The translations under genes and the position numbers were made by a program. From assembly GCA_035495555.1 (NCBI GenBank), contig DATJFQ010000042.1:62001-126000 (forward strand): a stretch of 64,000 bases of DNA, written 5' to 3'. The DNA is from DATJFQ01 sp035495555. Lineage in GTDB: Bacteria > Acidobacteriota > Vicinamibacteria > Vicinamibacterales > 2-12-FULL-66-21. The notes beneath the pieces are model-generated. The model had not been told where the DNA came from. It saw nothing but the letters and a program-made list of their open reading frames with translations, and did not search any database. Of the stretch, positions 16,636 to 24,801 are shown one piece after another (position 1 is the first letter of the stretch; every line of letters starts with the position of its first letter).

Positions 16636-17598
16636 ATGCGTGTGTTGATCACCGGCGGCGCCGGTTTCATCGGATCTCATCTGTCTGACGCGTTGCTCGA
16701 ACGCGGCGACGAGGTATTCGTTCTCGACGACTTGTCCACGGGCTCGATCGACAACATCGCGCACCTGAAAAACCACCCGAGATTTCACTACACGATTGAC
16801 ACGGTCACCAACGAGCCGGTGCTCGCGGAGCACATCGACCGCGCAGACGTCGTCGTCCACCTCGCCGCAGCCGTGGGCGTGAAACTGATCGTCGAGCAGC
16901 CGGTACACACGATCGAGACGAACGTCCACGGCACAGAAGTCGTCCTCAAGCACGCGAACAAGAAGAAGAAGCTCGTGCTCATCGCCTCGACGTCAGAGGT
17001 CTACGGCAAGAGCGCGAACGTTCCGTTCCACGAGGACGCGGATCTGGTGCTCGGGCCGACGCTGAAGCATCGGTGGGCCTACGCGTGCAGCAAATTAATT
17101 GACGAGTTCCTGGCGCTGGCGTATTGGAAGGAAAAGAAGCTGCCGGTCATCATCGTCCGGCTCTTCAATACGGTCGGACCGCGGCAGACCGGCCACTATG
17201 GGATGGTCATTCCCACCTTCGTACGGCAGGCGCTCTCGGGCGTCCCTATCACCGTGTTCGGGGATGGGACCCAGTCGCGCAGTTTTACGTACGTCGGCGA
17301 CGTCGTGCGCGCTATGGTAGCCTTGATCAACGAGCCAAAAGCCGTCGGGCAGGTCTTCAACATCGGCAACGGCCGGGAGATCACCATCGGTGCGCTCGCC
17401 GAACGCATCCGGGACGTGACCGGCAGTTCATCGCCGATCGTGACCGTGCCGTACGAACAGGCATACGAAGCCGGGTTCGAAGACATGCCGCGGCGGGTTC
17501 CGGCGATCTCGAAAATCCAGGCGCTCGTCGGATACGCCCCGACGGTGGAACTCGACGAGATCCTCGCCCGCGTCATCGAATACAGTCGCCAGCAGTAG
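16636..17598 (+). CDS. NAD-dependent nucleotide-sugar epimerase/dehydratase (extended SDR)
   Basis: The 320-residue protein carries ITGGAGFIGSHLSDALL (5-21), VHLAAAVGVKLIVEQP (74-89), STSEVYG (118-124) and an intact YACSK motif (Tyr149, Lys153), followed by VRLFNTVGPRQTGHYGMV and RSFTYVGDVVRAM. It resembles the UDP-glucose 4-epimerase, UDP-xylose synthase and GDP-mannose dehydratase group. It contrasts with the SDR at 7644, which lacks the tyrosine. It sits 25 bp after a membrane glycosyltransferase, in the polysaccharide cluster. Confidence 0.85.
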   Translation: MRVLITGGAGFIGSHLSDALLERGDEVFVLDDLSTGSIDNIAHLKNHPRFHYTIDTVTNEPVLAEHIDRADVVVHLAAAVGVKLIVEQPVHTIETNVHGTEVVLKHANKKKKLVLIASTSEVYGKSANVPFHEDADLVLGPTLKHRWAYACSKLIDEFLALAYWKEKKLPVIIVRLFNTVGPRQTGHYGMVIPTFVRQALSGVPITVFGDGTQSRSFTYVGDVVRAMVALINEPKAVGQVFNIGNGREITIGALAERIRDVTGSSSPIVTVPYEQAYEAGFEDMPRRVPAISKIQALVGYAPTVELDEILARVIEYSRQQ

Positions 17599-17613
17599 GT
17601 CTTCAGTCCTTTC

Positions 17614-18573
17614 ATGTCCCGATCGACGGGTGTCAAGTCCGCCGTGCGCCGCAGCGCCGAGTCGCTTCTGAAGCGCAACGCGAAGCCCGTTCGCCGCCTC
17701 CTGCTCGCCACGGGACGGGATCGCGCGCCGCGCGTCCCCGACATCGTGCAGATCGAAAGCACGAACATGTGCAACGCCAAGTGCGTGTTCTGTCCTCGCG
17801 ACGAGATGCATCGCGAGGAAGGGATCATGGACATGGCGTTGTACCGGAAGATCGTCGACGAGTGCGCAGAACTCGGCATCACGCACGTGCGCATGCACAA
17901 CTACGGCGAGGCGTTTCTCGACCGGACGCTCGTCGAGAAGATCCAGTACGCGAAACAGGCGGGCATCACGGAAGTCGGGCTGATCAGCAATGGCTCGCTC
18001 ATCACCGACCGTGTGGCACGCGGCATCGTCGACGCGGGACTCGACGCCATCAACATCAGCGTCGACGCGTCCGGGCGCGAGGTCTTCGAGTCGACGCGCC
18101 TCGGGCTGAATTACGACAAGGTCATTGCGAACGTCGAACGCCTCGTACGCATTCGAGCCGAGGCCGGGAAGCGGCGGCCGAAGCTCATTCTGTCGTTCGT
18201 CCGCCAGAACAACTCCGCCGACGAGCAGGCGTTCATCGAGCACTGGCGGAACATCGCCGACAAGATTCACATCACGGACCTGCACAACTGGGCGGGAACG
18301 CTCAACACGGAGTCGGATGTGAACTATCCCTGCTATCGTCCGTGGCTCACGTTCACGGTGCTGTGGGACGGACGCGTGTCGCTGTGCTGCGCCGACTTCG
18401 ACGGGCGGACGGTGCTCGGCGACCTCAACGCCTCGTCGATCCGTGAGATCTGGAACGGCGAGGCTTACCGCGACGTTCGCCGCCAGCATCTGGAAAGCGG
18501 CGGCCCGGAGATCTGCCGGTCCTGCGATTTGCCTCGGAAAGACTCGCCGCTCTGGATCGCTCGCCTGCGGTAG
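17614..18573 (+). CDS. Radical SAM/SPASM-domain protein
   Basis: The 319-residue protein binds a 4Fe-4S cluster through Cys53-x3-Cys57-x2-Cys60 (CNAKCVFC). A radical SAM barrel (MHNYGEAFLDRTLV, VGLISNGSLIT, ISVDASGREVFE) follows, then a SPASM-type auxiliary cluster region (CYRPW..., LCCADFDG, CRSCDLP). Such enzymes modify peptides or small molecules by radical chemistry. Several unassigned members occur in polysaccharide clusters, where they may act on sugars or lipids. It is 15 bp after the epimerase and in line with two further radical SAM genes at 23573 and 24802. Confidence 0.85.
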   Translation: MSRSTGVKSAVRRSAESLLKRNAKPVRRLLLATGRDRAPRVPDIVQIESTNMCNAKCVFCPRDEMHREEGIMDMALYRKIVDECAELGITHVRMHNYGEAFLDRTLVEKIQYAKQAGITEVGLISNGSLITDRVARGIVDAGLDAINISVDASGREVFESTRLGLNYDKVIANVERLVRIRAEAGKRRPKLILSFVRQNNSADEQAFIEHWRNIADKIHITDLHNWAGTLNTESDVNYPCYRPWLTFTVLWDGRVSLCCADFDGRTVLGDLNASSIREIWNGEAYRDVRRQHLESGGPEICRSCDLPRKDSPLWIARLR

Positions 18574-18590
18574 ACCGCTCGCGAAAGTCG

Positions 18591-18669
18591 CAATTCCCAA
18601 CTGCTCATCCACGCAAGGCGGCAATTCCCAAGTCCTTGTCCGGGTGGGAATTGCGGAGTTGTGCAGTTG
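18591..18669. repeat. Intergenic hairpin element, CAATTCCCAA / TTGGGAATTG type (copy 2)
   Basis: An inner perfect 10-bp inverted repeat (GCAATTCCCA at 18621-18630 with TGGGAATTGC at 18645-18654) lies inside an outer pair, CAACTGC at 18598-18604 and GCAGTTG at 18663-18669. The element fills most of the 150-bp gap between the radical SAM gene and the secreted protein gene; no gene is seen in it. Confidence 0.65.
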
Positions 18670-18723
18670 ACGGCCGCCACGATGGCGGCGTCGTCTTATG
18701 AGGCGTATACTGGAAAATCCCTT

Positions 18724-19455
18724 ATGAAGAACACCCTTTGGCGCGGCCTGTACCTGACGGCCCTCGCACTGCTCTTCGCGATCCCCGCCGCGGCCGGGGA
18801 GCTGAAGCTCAGCATCAACTCGGGGCGAGTGACGCTCATCGCTACCGACGTTCCGCTCACGCAGGTGCTCCAGGAATGGGCGCGCGTGGGGCATACGCGT
18901 TTCGTGAACGCTGAACGGCTGGGAGGCCCACCGGTCACCGTTCAGCTCGTCAACGTCCCGGAAAAAGAAGCGCTGGATATCATTCTCCATTCGGCGAGCG
19001 GGTACGTCGCGGCGCCGCGAGCCCAGCTCGTCGCGGACTCGTCGCTGTATGACCGCATCATGATCATGCCGACGAGCGCCGCGCCAGCCGCGCTGCCCGT
19101 CACCACCACAGCCGCTGCACCGCCGACGTTCCAGCGTCCGCAGATGCCGACGCCGATCGACGATGACGACGAGCCGGTGATGGTGAACGTGCCGCCGCCG
19201 GCGCCGCAGAATCCGAACTCGCCGTCGCCGTTCGCGACGGTCAGGCCGGAGCTGTCGCAGCCGGGCGGGATGCCCGGACCTCCGACCGCGACCGGACCGG
19301 GGCAGACCACCCCAGGGCCGTTCCTCTCGACCACGCCAGGCGTCGTCGTGGGCGCGCCGGCAAATGGTCAGCCCGGCCAGCCTGGGCAGCCGAACCCGTA
19401 TCAGCCGGCGGTCGTGAAGCCGGTTGGCCCGGGCGGTGGCGGCGGCGGGGCGTAA
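18724..19455 (+). CDS. Secreted protein with STN/secretin-like domain and Pro-rich tail
   Basis: The 243-residue protein has a signal peptide (Lys-rich start, hydrophobic core to about residue 24, AAAGE cleavage region). Residues 26-100 read VTLIATDVPLTQVLQEWARV, VTVQLVNVPEKEALDIIL and SGYVAAP. This resembles the STN fold of secretin and FecA/TonB-receptor N-termini, a periplasmic protein-binding module. The remaining 140 residues are Pro/Gly/Thr-rich with an acidic IDDDDE patch and end GPGGGGGGA, so they are disordered. It may be a periplasmic partner of the export machinery; this is inference. The ATG at 18724 is the only one giving a sound signal peptide. Confidence 0.6.
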   Translation: MKNTLWRGLYLTALALLFAIPAAAGELKLSINSGRVTLIATDVPLTQVLQEWARVGHTRFVNAERLGGPPVTVQLVNVPEKEALDIILHSASGYVAAPRAQLVADSSLYDRIMIMPTSAAPAALPVTTTAAAPPTFQRPQMPTPIDDDDEPVMVNVPPPAPQNPNSPSPFATVRPELSQPGGMPGPPTATGPGQTTPGPFLSTTPGVVVGAPANGQPGQPGQPNPYQPAVVKPVGPGGGGGGA

Positions 19456-19457
19456 GC

Positions 19458-19463
19458 TACAAT
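19458..19463 (+). promoter_or_regulatory. Possible -10 element (TACAAT) before the methyltransferase
   Basis: TACAAT immediately follows the stop of the secreted protein gene and lies 9 bp before the next ATG, so a transcript from it would be nearly leaderless. No -35 is evident. Confidence 0.22.
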
Positions 19464-19472
19464 CCTCCGGGA

Positions 19473-20180
19473 ATGGGCAGTCCACCGATGGTCCGGCGCG
19501 GCGAATACGCCGCGCGCGGCGAGTATCATCGTACGCCTGACCCCGCCTGGGACTACTATCCGACCTATATCGCGAAGCTCGAGGCGGTGCGCGGGTATCT
19601 GGACGCACTGCCCCGAGGCTCGCGCGTGCTCGACGCCGGGTGCGGCGAAGGGGTGCTCGTCTCCGAGTACGCGGATCGGCTCGAGATCTCCGGTGTGGAC
19701 GCCAACTATGCGTCTGATCGCGTGATGCACGGCTCGGTGACCGCGCTGCCTTTCCCCGATGCGACGTTCGACCGCGCGCTGTGTCTGGACGTTCTCGAGC
19801 ACCTCTCGTTCGAGGACCAGCCGCGCGCGCTCGGTGAGCTGCATCGGGTCCTGAAGCCTTCAGGCGAACTGCTCGTGTCGGTCCCCAACCTCGCGCACCT
19901 GCAGTCGCGCGTGCAGTTCGCGCTGCGGGGGCGGCTGATTCGCACTGCCTCAGAACTGAAGCACCCCGGCGATCGGCCCGCGGGCGAGTACATGGCACTC
20001 GGGCGGCGCGCAGGGTTCAGGCTGGTCCGACGCGCCGGCATCTTCCCCACTGTTCCGGTCATCACGCATTACATCCGGCGGCACCCGAAGGCGCTCGCTC
20101 CGCTCCATCGCCTGCTGACGCGAGCACTGCCGGTTCCGGGGTGGTGCTTCCTGAACCTGCTCTTCTTCCGCAAGGGATAA
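19473..20180 (+). CDS. Class I SAM-dependent methyltransferase
   Basis: The 235-residue protein has motif I as VLDAGCGEGVLVSEYA, an acidic residue in ISGVDANYA, LPFPDATFDRALCLDVLEHL as motifs II-III, and HRVLKPSGELLVSVPN. This is the Methyltransf_11 type used on small molecules, lipids or glycans. It lies directly before the flippase gene. A role in methylating the lipid-linked glycan before export is a reasonable guess. Confidence 0.85.
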   Translation: MGSPPMVRRGEYAARGEYHRTPDPAWDYYPTYIAKLEAVRGYLDALPRGSRVLDAGCGEGVLVSEYADRLEISGVDANYASDRVMHGSVTALPFPDATFDRALCLDVLEHLSFEDQPRALGELHRVLKPSGELLVSVPNLAHLQSRVQFALRGRLIRTASELKHPGDRPAGEYMALGRRAGFRLVRRAGIFPTVPVITHYIRRHPKALAPLHRLLTRALPVPGWCFLNLLFFRKG

Positions 20181-20189
20181 GCCGGCCGC

Positions 20190-21842
20190 TTGGGATCCAG
20201 ACTTCGCGAGCTCTCGAAGAACATCACGATCTACGGCCTGGGCGACGTGGCGGTCTCGATCGTCAGCTTCTTCCTGCTGCCGATCTTCGTCGACTATCTC
20301 GACGCGCGCGACTACGGGGTGCTCGCGATCCTCGGCAGCATCGAAGTCGTCGGCAAGATCGTTTTCCGGTTCGGCCTCGACGGCTCCTTCATGCGGTTCT
20401 TCTACGACTGCGAAGCAGACGAGGACCGCCGGCGGCTCGCAAGCACCATCTTCTTCTTTCTGCTGGCGCTCAACGGAGTCGTGCTCGCGCCGCTCCTGAT
20501 CTTCGCCCCGCAGATCGCCTCGTGGCTGTTCGGCACGAGCGGATACACGATGGCGCTGCGCCTGCTCCTCGTGAACACGTTCGCGATCGGCTTCACCTTT
20601 CTCCCCTTCCACGTGCTGCGCATCGAGCGGCAATCGACGATTTTCAGCGCGCTCACGCTCGCACGATCGGTGATGACGATCGTGCTCCGCGTCGTCTTCG
20701 TCATTTTTCTGCGCATGCACGTGACGGGTATCTACCTCGCCGACGTGCTCGTGACCGCGTGCGTCATGGTTGCGCTGGCGAAGTGGTTCGCGCCGCTGAT
20801 CCGGCCTGTGTTCTCGTGGGCGACGCTGCGGGAGACGCTGGCGTTCGGACTGCCCCGTGTGCCGCACGCAGGGGCGCAGCAGGTCATGGCGGTCGGCGAC
20901 CGCTTCATCCTGAACATGTTCGCAAAGGTCGACGAGGTCGGCATCTATCAGATCGCCGTCTCGTTCGGCCTGACCGAGAAGCTGTTCCTGAGCGCGTTTG
21001 AGTCCGCATGGGCGCCGTTCTACTACGCGACGGTGAAGGACGCCGACGCCCGCCGCGTATTCCGCACCGTGACGACGTATGGATTCGCGGTCCTCGTGCT
21101 GCTCACGGCGGGGTTGTCCGCGACCGGGCGGGACCTGGTGGAGGCCATGACGCACGGCCGGATCATGGCGCCAGCGGATCCGCGCTGGGCGGACGTGGCG
21201 ACCGTCATCACGTGGACCGCGGTCGGCGTGCTGCTGCAAGGCGTCTATCTCTTGACGTCGATCGGCCTGAATCTCACCAAGCGGACGCAGTATTACCCGA
21301 TCGCGACAAGCATCGCGGCCGCGACGAACGTCGGCCTGAATTTCCTGCTGATTCCGCGGTTCGGCATGGTCGGGGCGGCATGGGCCAACGGCGCGTGCTA
21401 CGCCGTGCAGGCGCTGCTCGGCTATCTGTTTTCGCAGCGGTTCTACAACATCTCGTACGAGTGGGGCCGCCTGGCACGAGTCGCCGCAGCAGGCCTGATT
21501 GCGACGCTGGCTGCACATGCGCTTCCCGCTGTCCGCCTTGCCTCCGTGGATGCGCGGTCGGTCATGGCGGCGCTTCCCGACGCCTTCGCACGCGGCATCG
21601 TCGTCATCGCTGTCTACGTCGCATTGCTCGCCGCGACAGGGTTCCTGCGCGCCGAGGAATTGAGAGCGGTGCGCGCCATGTGGCGGCGCCAGCGTACGCC
21701 GCGGGTCGCAGGGACGCCCGACAGTACCGAACTGGCGGGGGCGATCGTCGCAACCGATGTCGTCGCGACGGCCGATGACGTGGCGATCGAGGAGAGCGGC
21801 GAACAGCCGTCAGCGTTGACAGCCGGGAGCCGGCGGACGTGA
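20190..21842 (+). CDS. Wzx-type polysaccharide/lipid-linked oligosaccharide flippase
   Basis: The 550-residue protein starts RLRELSKNITIYGLGDVAVS, has about twelve to fourteen helices in the MATE/MOP arrangement, and shows FGLPRVPHAGAQQVMAVGDRFI and NVGLNFLLIPRFGMVGAAWA, typical of Wzx/RfbX and MurJ relatives. It would flip the undecaprenyl-linked unit across the inner membrane. An 80-residue Ala/Val/Asp-rich cytoplasmic tail follows the last helix. The TTG start is 9 bp after the methyltransferase stop; the end overlaps the next gene as GTGA. No Wzy or Wzz is identifiable in the window. Confidence 0.8.
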   Translation: MGSRLRELSKNITIYGLGDVAVSIVSFFLLPIFVDYLDARDYGVLAILGSIEVVGKIVFRFGLDGSFMRFFYDCEADEDRRRLASTIFFFLLALNGVVLAPLLIFAPQIASWLFGTSGYTMALRLLLVNTFAIGFTFLPFHVLRIERQSTIFSALTLARSVMTIVLRVVFVIFLRMHVTGIYLADVLVTACVMVALAKWFAPLIRPVFSWATLRETLAFGLPRVPHAGAQQVMAVGDRFILNMFAKVDEVGIYQIAVSFGLTEKLFLSAFESAWAPFYYATVKDADARRVFRTVTTYGFAVLVLLTAGLSATGRDLVEAMTHGRIMAPADPRWADVATVITWTAVGVLLQGVYLLTSIGLNLTKRTQYYPIATSIAAATNVGLNFLLIPRFGMVGAAWANGACYAVQALLGYLFSQRFYNISYEWGRLARVAAAGLIATLAAHALPAVRLASVDARSVMAALPDAFARGIVVIAVYVALLAATGFLRAEELRAVRAMWRRQRTPRVAGTPDSTELAGAIVATDVVATADDVAIEESGEQPSALTAGSRRT

Positions 21843-23569
21843 AGAGACGCACCGGCCGCGAGGCTGCGGCGGTCCTCGTGACGATCGTGGCGCTCGCGGC
21901 GGCGCTTCGGTTGTGGGCCGTGTCGTACGGCCTGCCCGCGATTTTCAATCCCGACGAAATCCCGATTCTCAGCCGAGCGCTCGCGTTCGCGAAGGGAGAT
22001 CTGAATCCGCACAACTTCCTGTATCCGACGCTGTACTTCTACGCGCTGTTCGTCTGGGAAACGCTGTATTTCGTCGTGGGACGCGTCGCTGGCCTCTACC
22101 ACTCCGTCGCGGACTTTCAGAACGCGTTTTTCGTCGATCCGTCGCGCCTCGTCCTCGTCGGCCGCACGCTGACCGCGGCATTCGGGGTCGCGAGCGTCGT
22201 TGCGGTGTACGAGGCCGGCCGCCGATTCTTCGACCGGCAGGTCGGGATCGGAGCGGCCCTGTTCCTCGCGGTCGCGCCGTTCGCCGTGCGCGACGCGCAC
22301 TACGTGAAGCTCGACGTTCCGACCGCCTTTTTCGTGACGCTGGCGTATGCCGCGCTCGCGCGGCTCGTCGTCGGCGACCCAGGCGGTCCCGCGTCTCGGC
22401 CGTGGTCGTGGGTGCTCGCCGGGTATATCGGCGGCCTGGCGATGGCATCGCACTATTACGCGCTCTTCATCTGTGTGCCTTTCGCGGCCGCCGCGGTTAT
22501 TCAGGGAGAGCGAACCGGCAATTGGCGCGCGGCGGCCGGCCTGCTCCTCGCCGCCGCGCTCGGCACGATCGCGGGGTTCGTCACTGGCTGTCCTTTCTTC
22601 TTCGTCGAGCCGCGGACGGCAATGCGCGACATCGCAGGCGTGCGTCAAGTCGACATCGATCGCGCGGTCGGCTCTGCGCAGGGCGCGTTTCCAACGCTCG
22701 ACGTGTACTTCCACATGCTTTGGACCGACGCGATCGGCTGGCCCGTGTTCGCGGCTTCGCTGCTCGGCCTCGCCACCGCCGGCTGGCGGCGCAGTCTCGT
22801 CCTGGTGAGCTTTCCGGTTGCGTTCCTCGCCTTTATCGGTCACACGGTGCCGGAAAGCCGCTACCTGAACGTGCTGCTGCCGGTGATTGCCGTCGCCGGC
22901 GCCGCCGGTGTGGTCTGGACGCTGCGCCGTCTGCGTGCTGCGACTGTCCCGGCGACCGCAGCCGCGTTCCTGCTCTGCGCCACTCCGGGGCTGCTCCTCA
23001 GCGCCCGCTCGGATCGCTTCTTCCTGATGCGAGATACGCGTGCACTGGCAGCCGATTACATCGTGGAGCACGTCGCGCCGGGCGCCTCGATCCTGATCCA
23101 GCCATATAGCGCACCGCTCGCTCGCACGCGCGAGTCCATCATCGAAGCGTTGCGGCGCCACCTCGGCTCGGAGACCTCGGCGTCGATCAAGTTTCAGTTA
23201 CAGCTCTCCGCCACCCCGTATCCTTCGCCGGCGTACCGGCTCATCTACCTCGGCGATGGCGGTGACGATCCCGACAAGATCTACGTGTCACCTCGAGCAT
23301 TCCACGACGATTCACTGACACCGATCCTGACGCTTGGAGTGGATTACGTGGTGCTGAAGCGGTACAATATCGACAATCCAGCTCTGGGTCCCCTCGAGTC
23401 GGCTCTTCGGCAGCATGCGACGCTCGTGACGACGGTCTCGCCGTATCGGGCCGATGCGAGCGCCGCGGAGCGGGCGGCAACGGCTCCGTTTCTCCACAAC
23501 ACGGCGGCGCGCATCCAGCCCGCGCTCGAGCGCCCCGGACCAATCGTCGACGTCTGGCAGATCAAGTAA
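21839..23569 (+). CDS. GT39/ArnT-like membrane glycosyltransferase
   Basis: The 576-residue protein has about ten helices followed by a soluble part. The first loop reads FNPDEIPILSRALAFAKGDLNP, the Asp-Glu pair typical of GT-C catalytic loops, and HYVKLDVPTAFFVTLAY is the following conserved loop. After the helices, an approximately 190-residue extracytoplasmic domain begins at DTRALAADYIVEHVAPGASI. It is coupled to the flippase gene (GTGA), which fits transfer of a lipid-carried sugar after flipping. Confidence 0.8.
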   Translation: MKRRTGREAAAVLVTIVALAAALRLWAVSYGLPAIFNPDEIPILSRALAFAKGDLNPHNFLYPTLYFYALFVWETLYFVVGRVAGLYHSVADFQNAFFVDPSRLVLVGRTLTAAFGVASVVAVYEAGRRFFDRQVGIGAALFLAVAPFAVRDAHYVKLDVPTAFFVTLAYAALARLVVGDPGGPASRPWSWVLAGYIGGLAMASHYYALFICVPFAAAAVIQGERTGNWRAAAGLLLAAALGTIAGFVTGCPFFFVEPRTAMRDIAGVRQVDIDRAVGSAQGAFPTLDVYFHMLWTDAIGWPVFAASLLGLATAGWRRSLVLVSFPVAFLAFIGHTVPESRYLNVLLPVIAVAGAAGVVWTLRRLRAATVPATAAAFLLCATPGLLLSARSDRFFLMRDTRALAADYIVEHVAPGASILIQPYSAPLARTRESIIEALRRHLGSETSASIKFQLQLSATPYPSPAYRLIYLGDGGDDPDKIYVSPRAFHDDSLTPILTLGVDYVVLKRYNIDNPALGPLESALRQHATLVTTVSPYRADASAAERAATAPFLHNTAARIQPALERPGPIVDVWQIK

Positions 23570-23572
23570 TCG

Positions 23573-24799
23573 ATGCAGTTGCGCCGCCGTCTCAAGGAAT
23601 CGCTCGCCCGCCGTGCACGCGGCACGCGTGTGCTGACGCACGCCTGGGCGCGCTACCGCCGGCAGCGCTACGAGCGGCGCATCGCGAAATTCGTGGAAGC
23701 AGGCTCCGGCAGGGCCGACCGCCTGCCGATGGGGGCGGTCTACGAGGCGACGATGCGGTGCAACCTGCACTGTGAGTTCTGCTACGTGGGCGACCTGCTG
23801 AACATCGAAGGCGAGTGGCGCCAGGAACTCACGCTGGAACAGCTCGAGCGTGCCTTTCCGGCTCGCGAAGACCTGCAGGTGAGCCTCACGGGCGGCGAGA
23901 TCTTCATGCGGAAGGATATCCTGTCGGTCCTCGATCTCTTCCGCCGGAAGGGGTATGCCTGCGGCTACCTGACGACGAACGGGACGATCATCTCCGAGGA
24001 GCGCGCGGAAGCGCTGGCGGATCTCGCGGCGCAAGGCTTTCTCAAGCACATCAGCGTATCCGTCGATGGCCCCCGGGAGCTCCACGACGCAGCTCGCGGC
24101 GTGAAAGGCACGTTCGAGCGGACGTGCACGGGATTGCGCCGCCTCCAGCAAGCGGCGCGGCGCAAAGGTGCGCCGCTGCGCGTGTCGATCAACACGACGG
24201 TGGCGCACGAGAGCCTGGAGGCCCTCGACACGATGGTCGATGTCGCCGAAGAACTCGGTGTCGATGCCATCGGGTTGAACCATCTGATGTTCAGCACGCC
24301 GGAGGAAGTCGCCGAAACGGTGCGATTGACCGGCGCGACTGACGCATCGCAGATCGCGACGTTCGTCACGCCTGATCCGGGACTCGACATCGCCCGCGTG
24401 CGCGCGCAGGTCGGCGCGCTCGAACGGCGGTGCCGCGAGCGCGGCATCCTCTTCGACTATCGCCCGAAGGTGCATCAGCCGCTGGTCGAGAACTACTACA
24501 CGCCGGGCACCCCGATGGCCGGCCGCTGCCTGTATCCGTTCCTCCACGCGCGTGTGTCGTTCTCGGGCAAGGTCTACTTCTGCCCGTTCATCCGGGTCGA
24601 GGTCGGCGATCTGGCCACATCGACGCTCGAAGAGGTCTGGAACGGCGACAAGTTCGTCGATATGCGCAAACGGCTCCTCGACAACGGCCTGTTTCCGGTG
24701 TGCCGCCGCTGCTGCAAGGTGGAACTCGCGCCGGAACCGCTTCCCCGCCCCGCCGTGGCCGCGCCGCGCCGGGCCATCCCGCTCACGGTGGTGCGCTGA
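23573..24799 (+). CDS. Radical SAM/SPASM-domain protein
   Basis: The 408-residue protein carries Cys63-x3-Cys67-x2-Cys70 (CNLHCEFC), the SAM-binding VSLTGGEIFMRKDIL, YLTTNGTIIS and ISVSVDGPRELHD, and a C-terminal SPASM region (GRCLYPFLHARVSFSGKVYF with CPF, later CRRCCK). A basic 45-residue N-terminal segment precedes the barrel. It is 3 bp after a membrane glycosyltransferase and 2 bp before a B12-dependent radical SAM gene. The pair may carry out consecutive steps on a lipid or sugar. Substrate unknown. Confidence 0.87.
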   Translation: MQLRRRLKESLARRARGTRVLTHAWARYRRQRYERRIAKFVEAGSGRADRLPMGAVYEATMRCNLHCEFCYVGDLLNIEGEWRQELTLEQLERAFPAREDLQVSLTGGEIFMRKDILSVLDLFRRKGYACGYLTTNGTIISEERAEALADLAAQGFLKHISVSVDGPRELHDAARGVKGTFERTCTGLRRLQQAARRKGAPLRVSINTTVAHESLEALDTMVDVAEELGVDAIGLNHLMFSTPEEVAETVRLTGATDASQIATFVTPDPGLDIARVRAQVGALERRCRERGILFDYRPKVHQPLVENYYTPGTPMAGRCLYPFLHARVSFSGKVYFCPFIRVEVGDLATSTLEEVWNGDKFVDMRKRLLDNGLFPVCRRCCKVELAPEPLPRPAVAAPRRAIPLTVVR

Positions 24800-24801
24800 C
24801 G

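Noticed and set aside
17428..19998. Long minus-strand open frame (about 850 codons)
   Set aside because: It overlaps an SDR, a radical SAM gene and a methyltransferase on the other strand and shows no motif; codon bias explains it.
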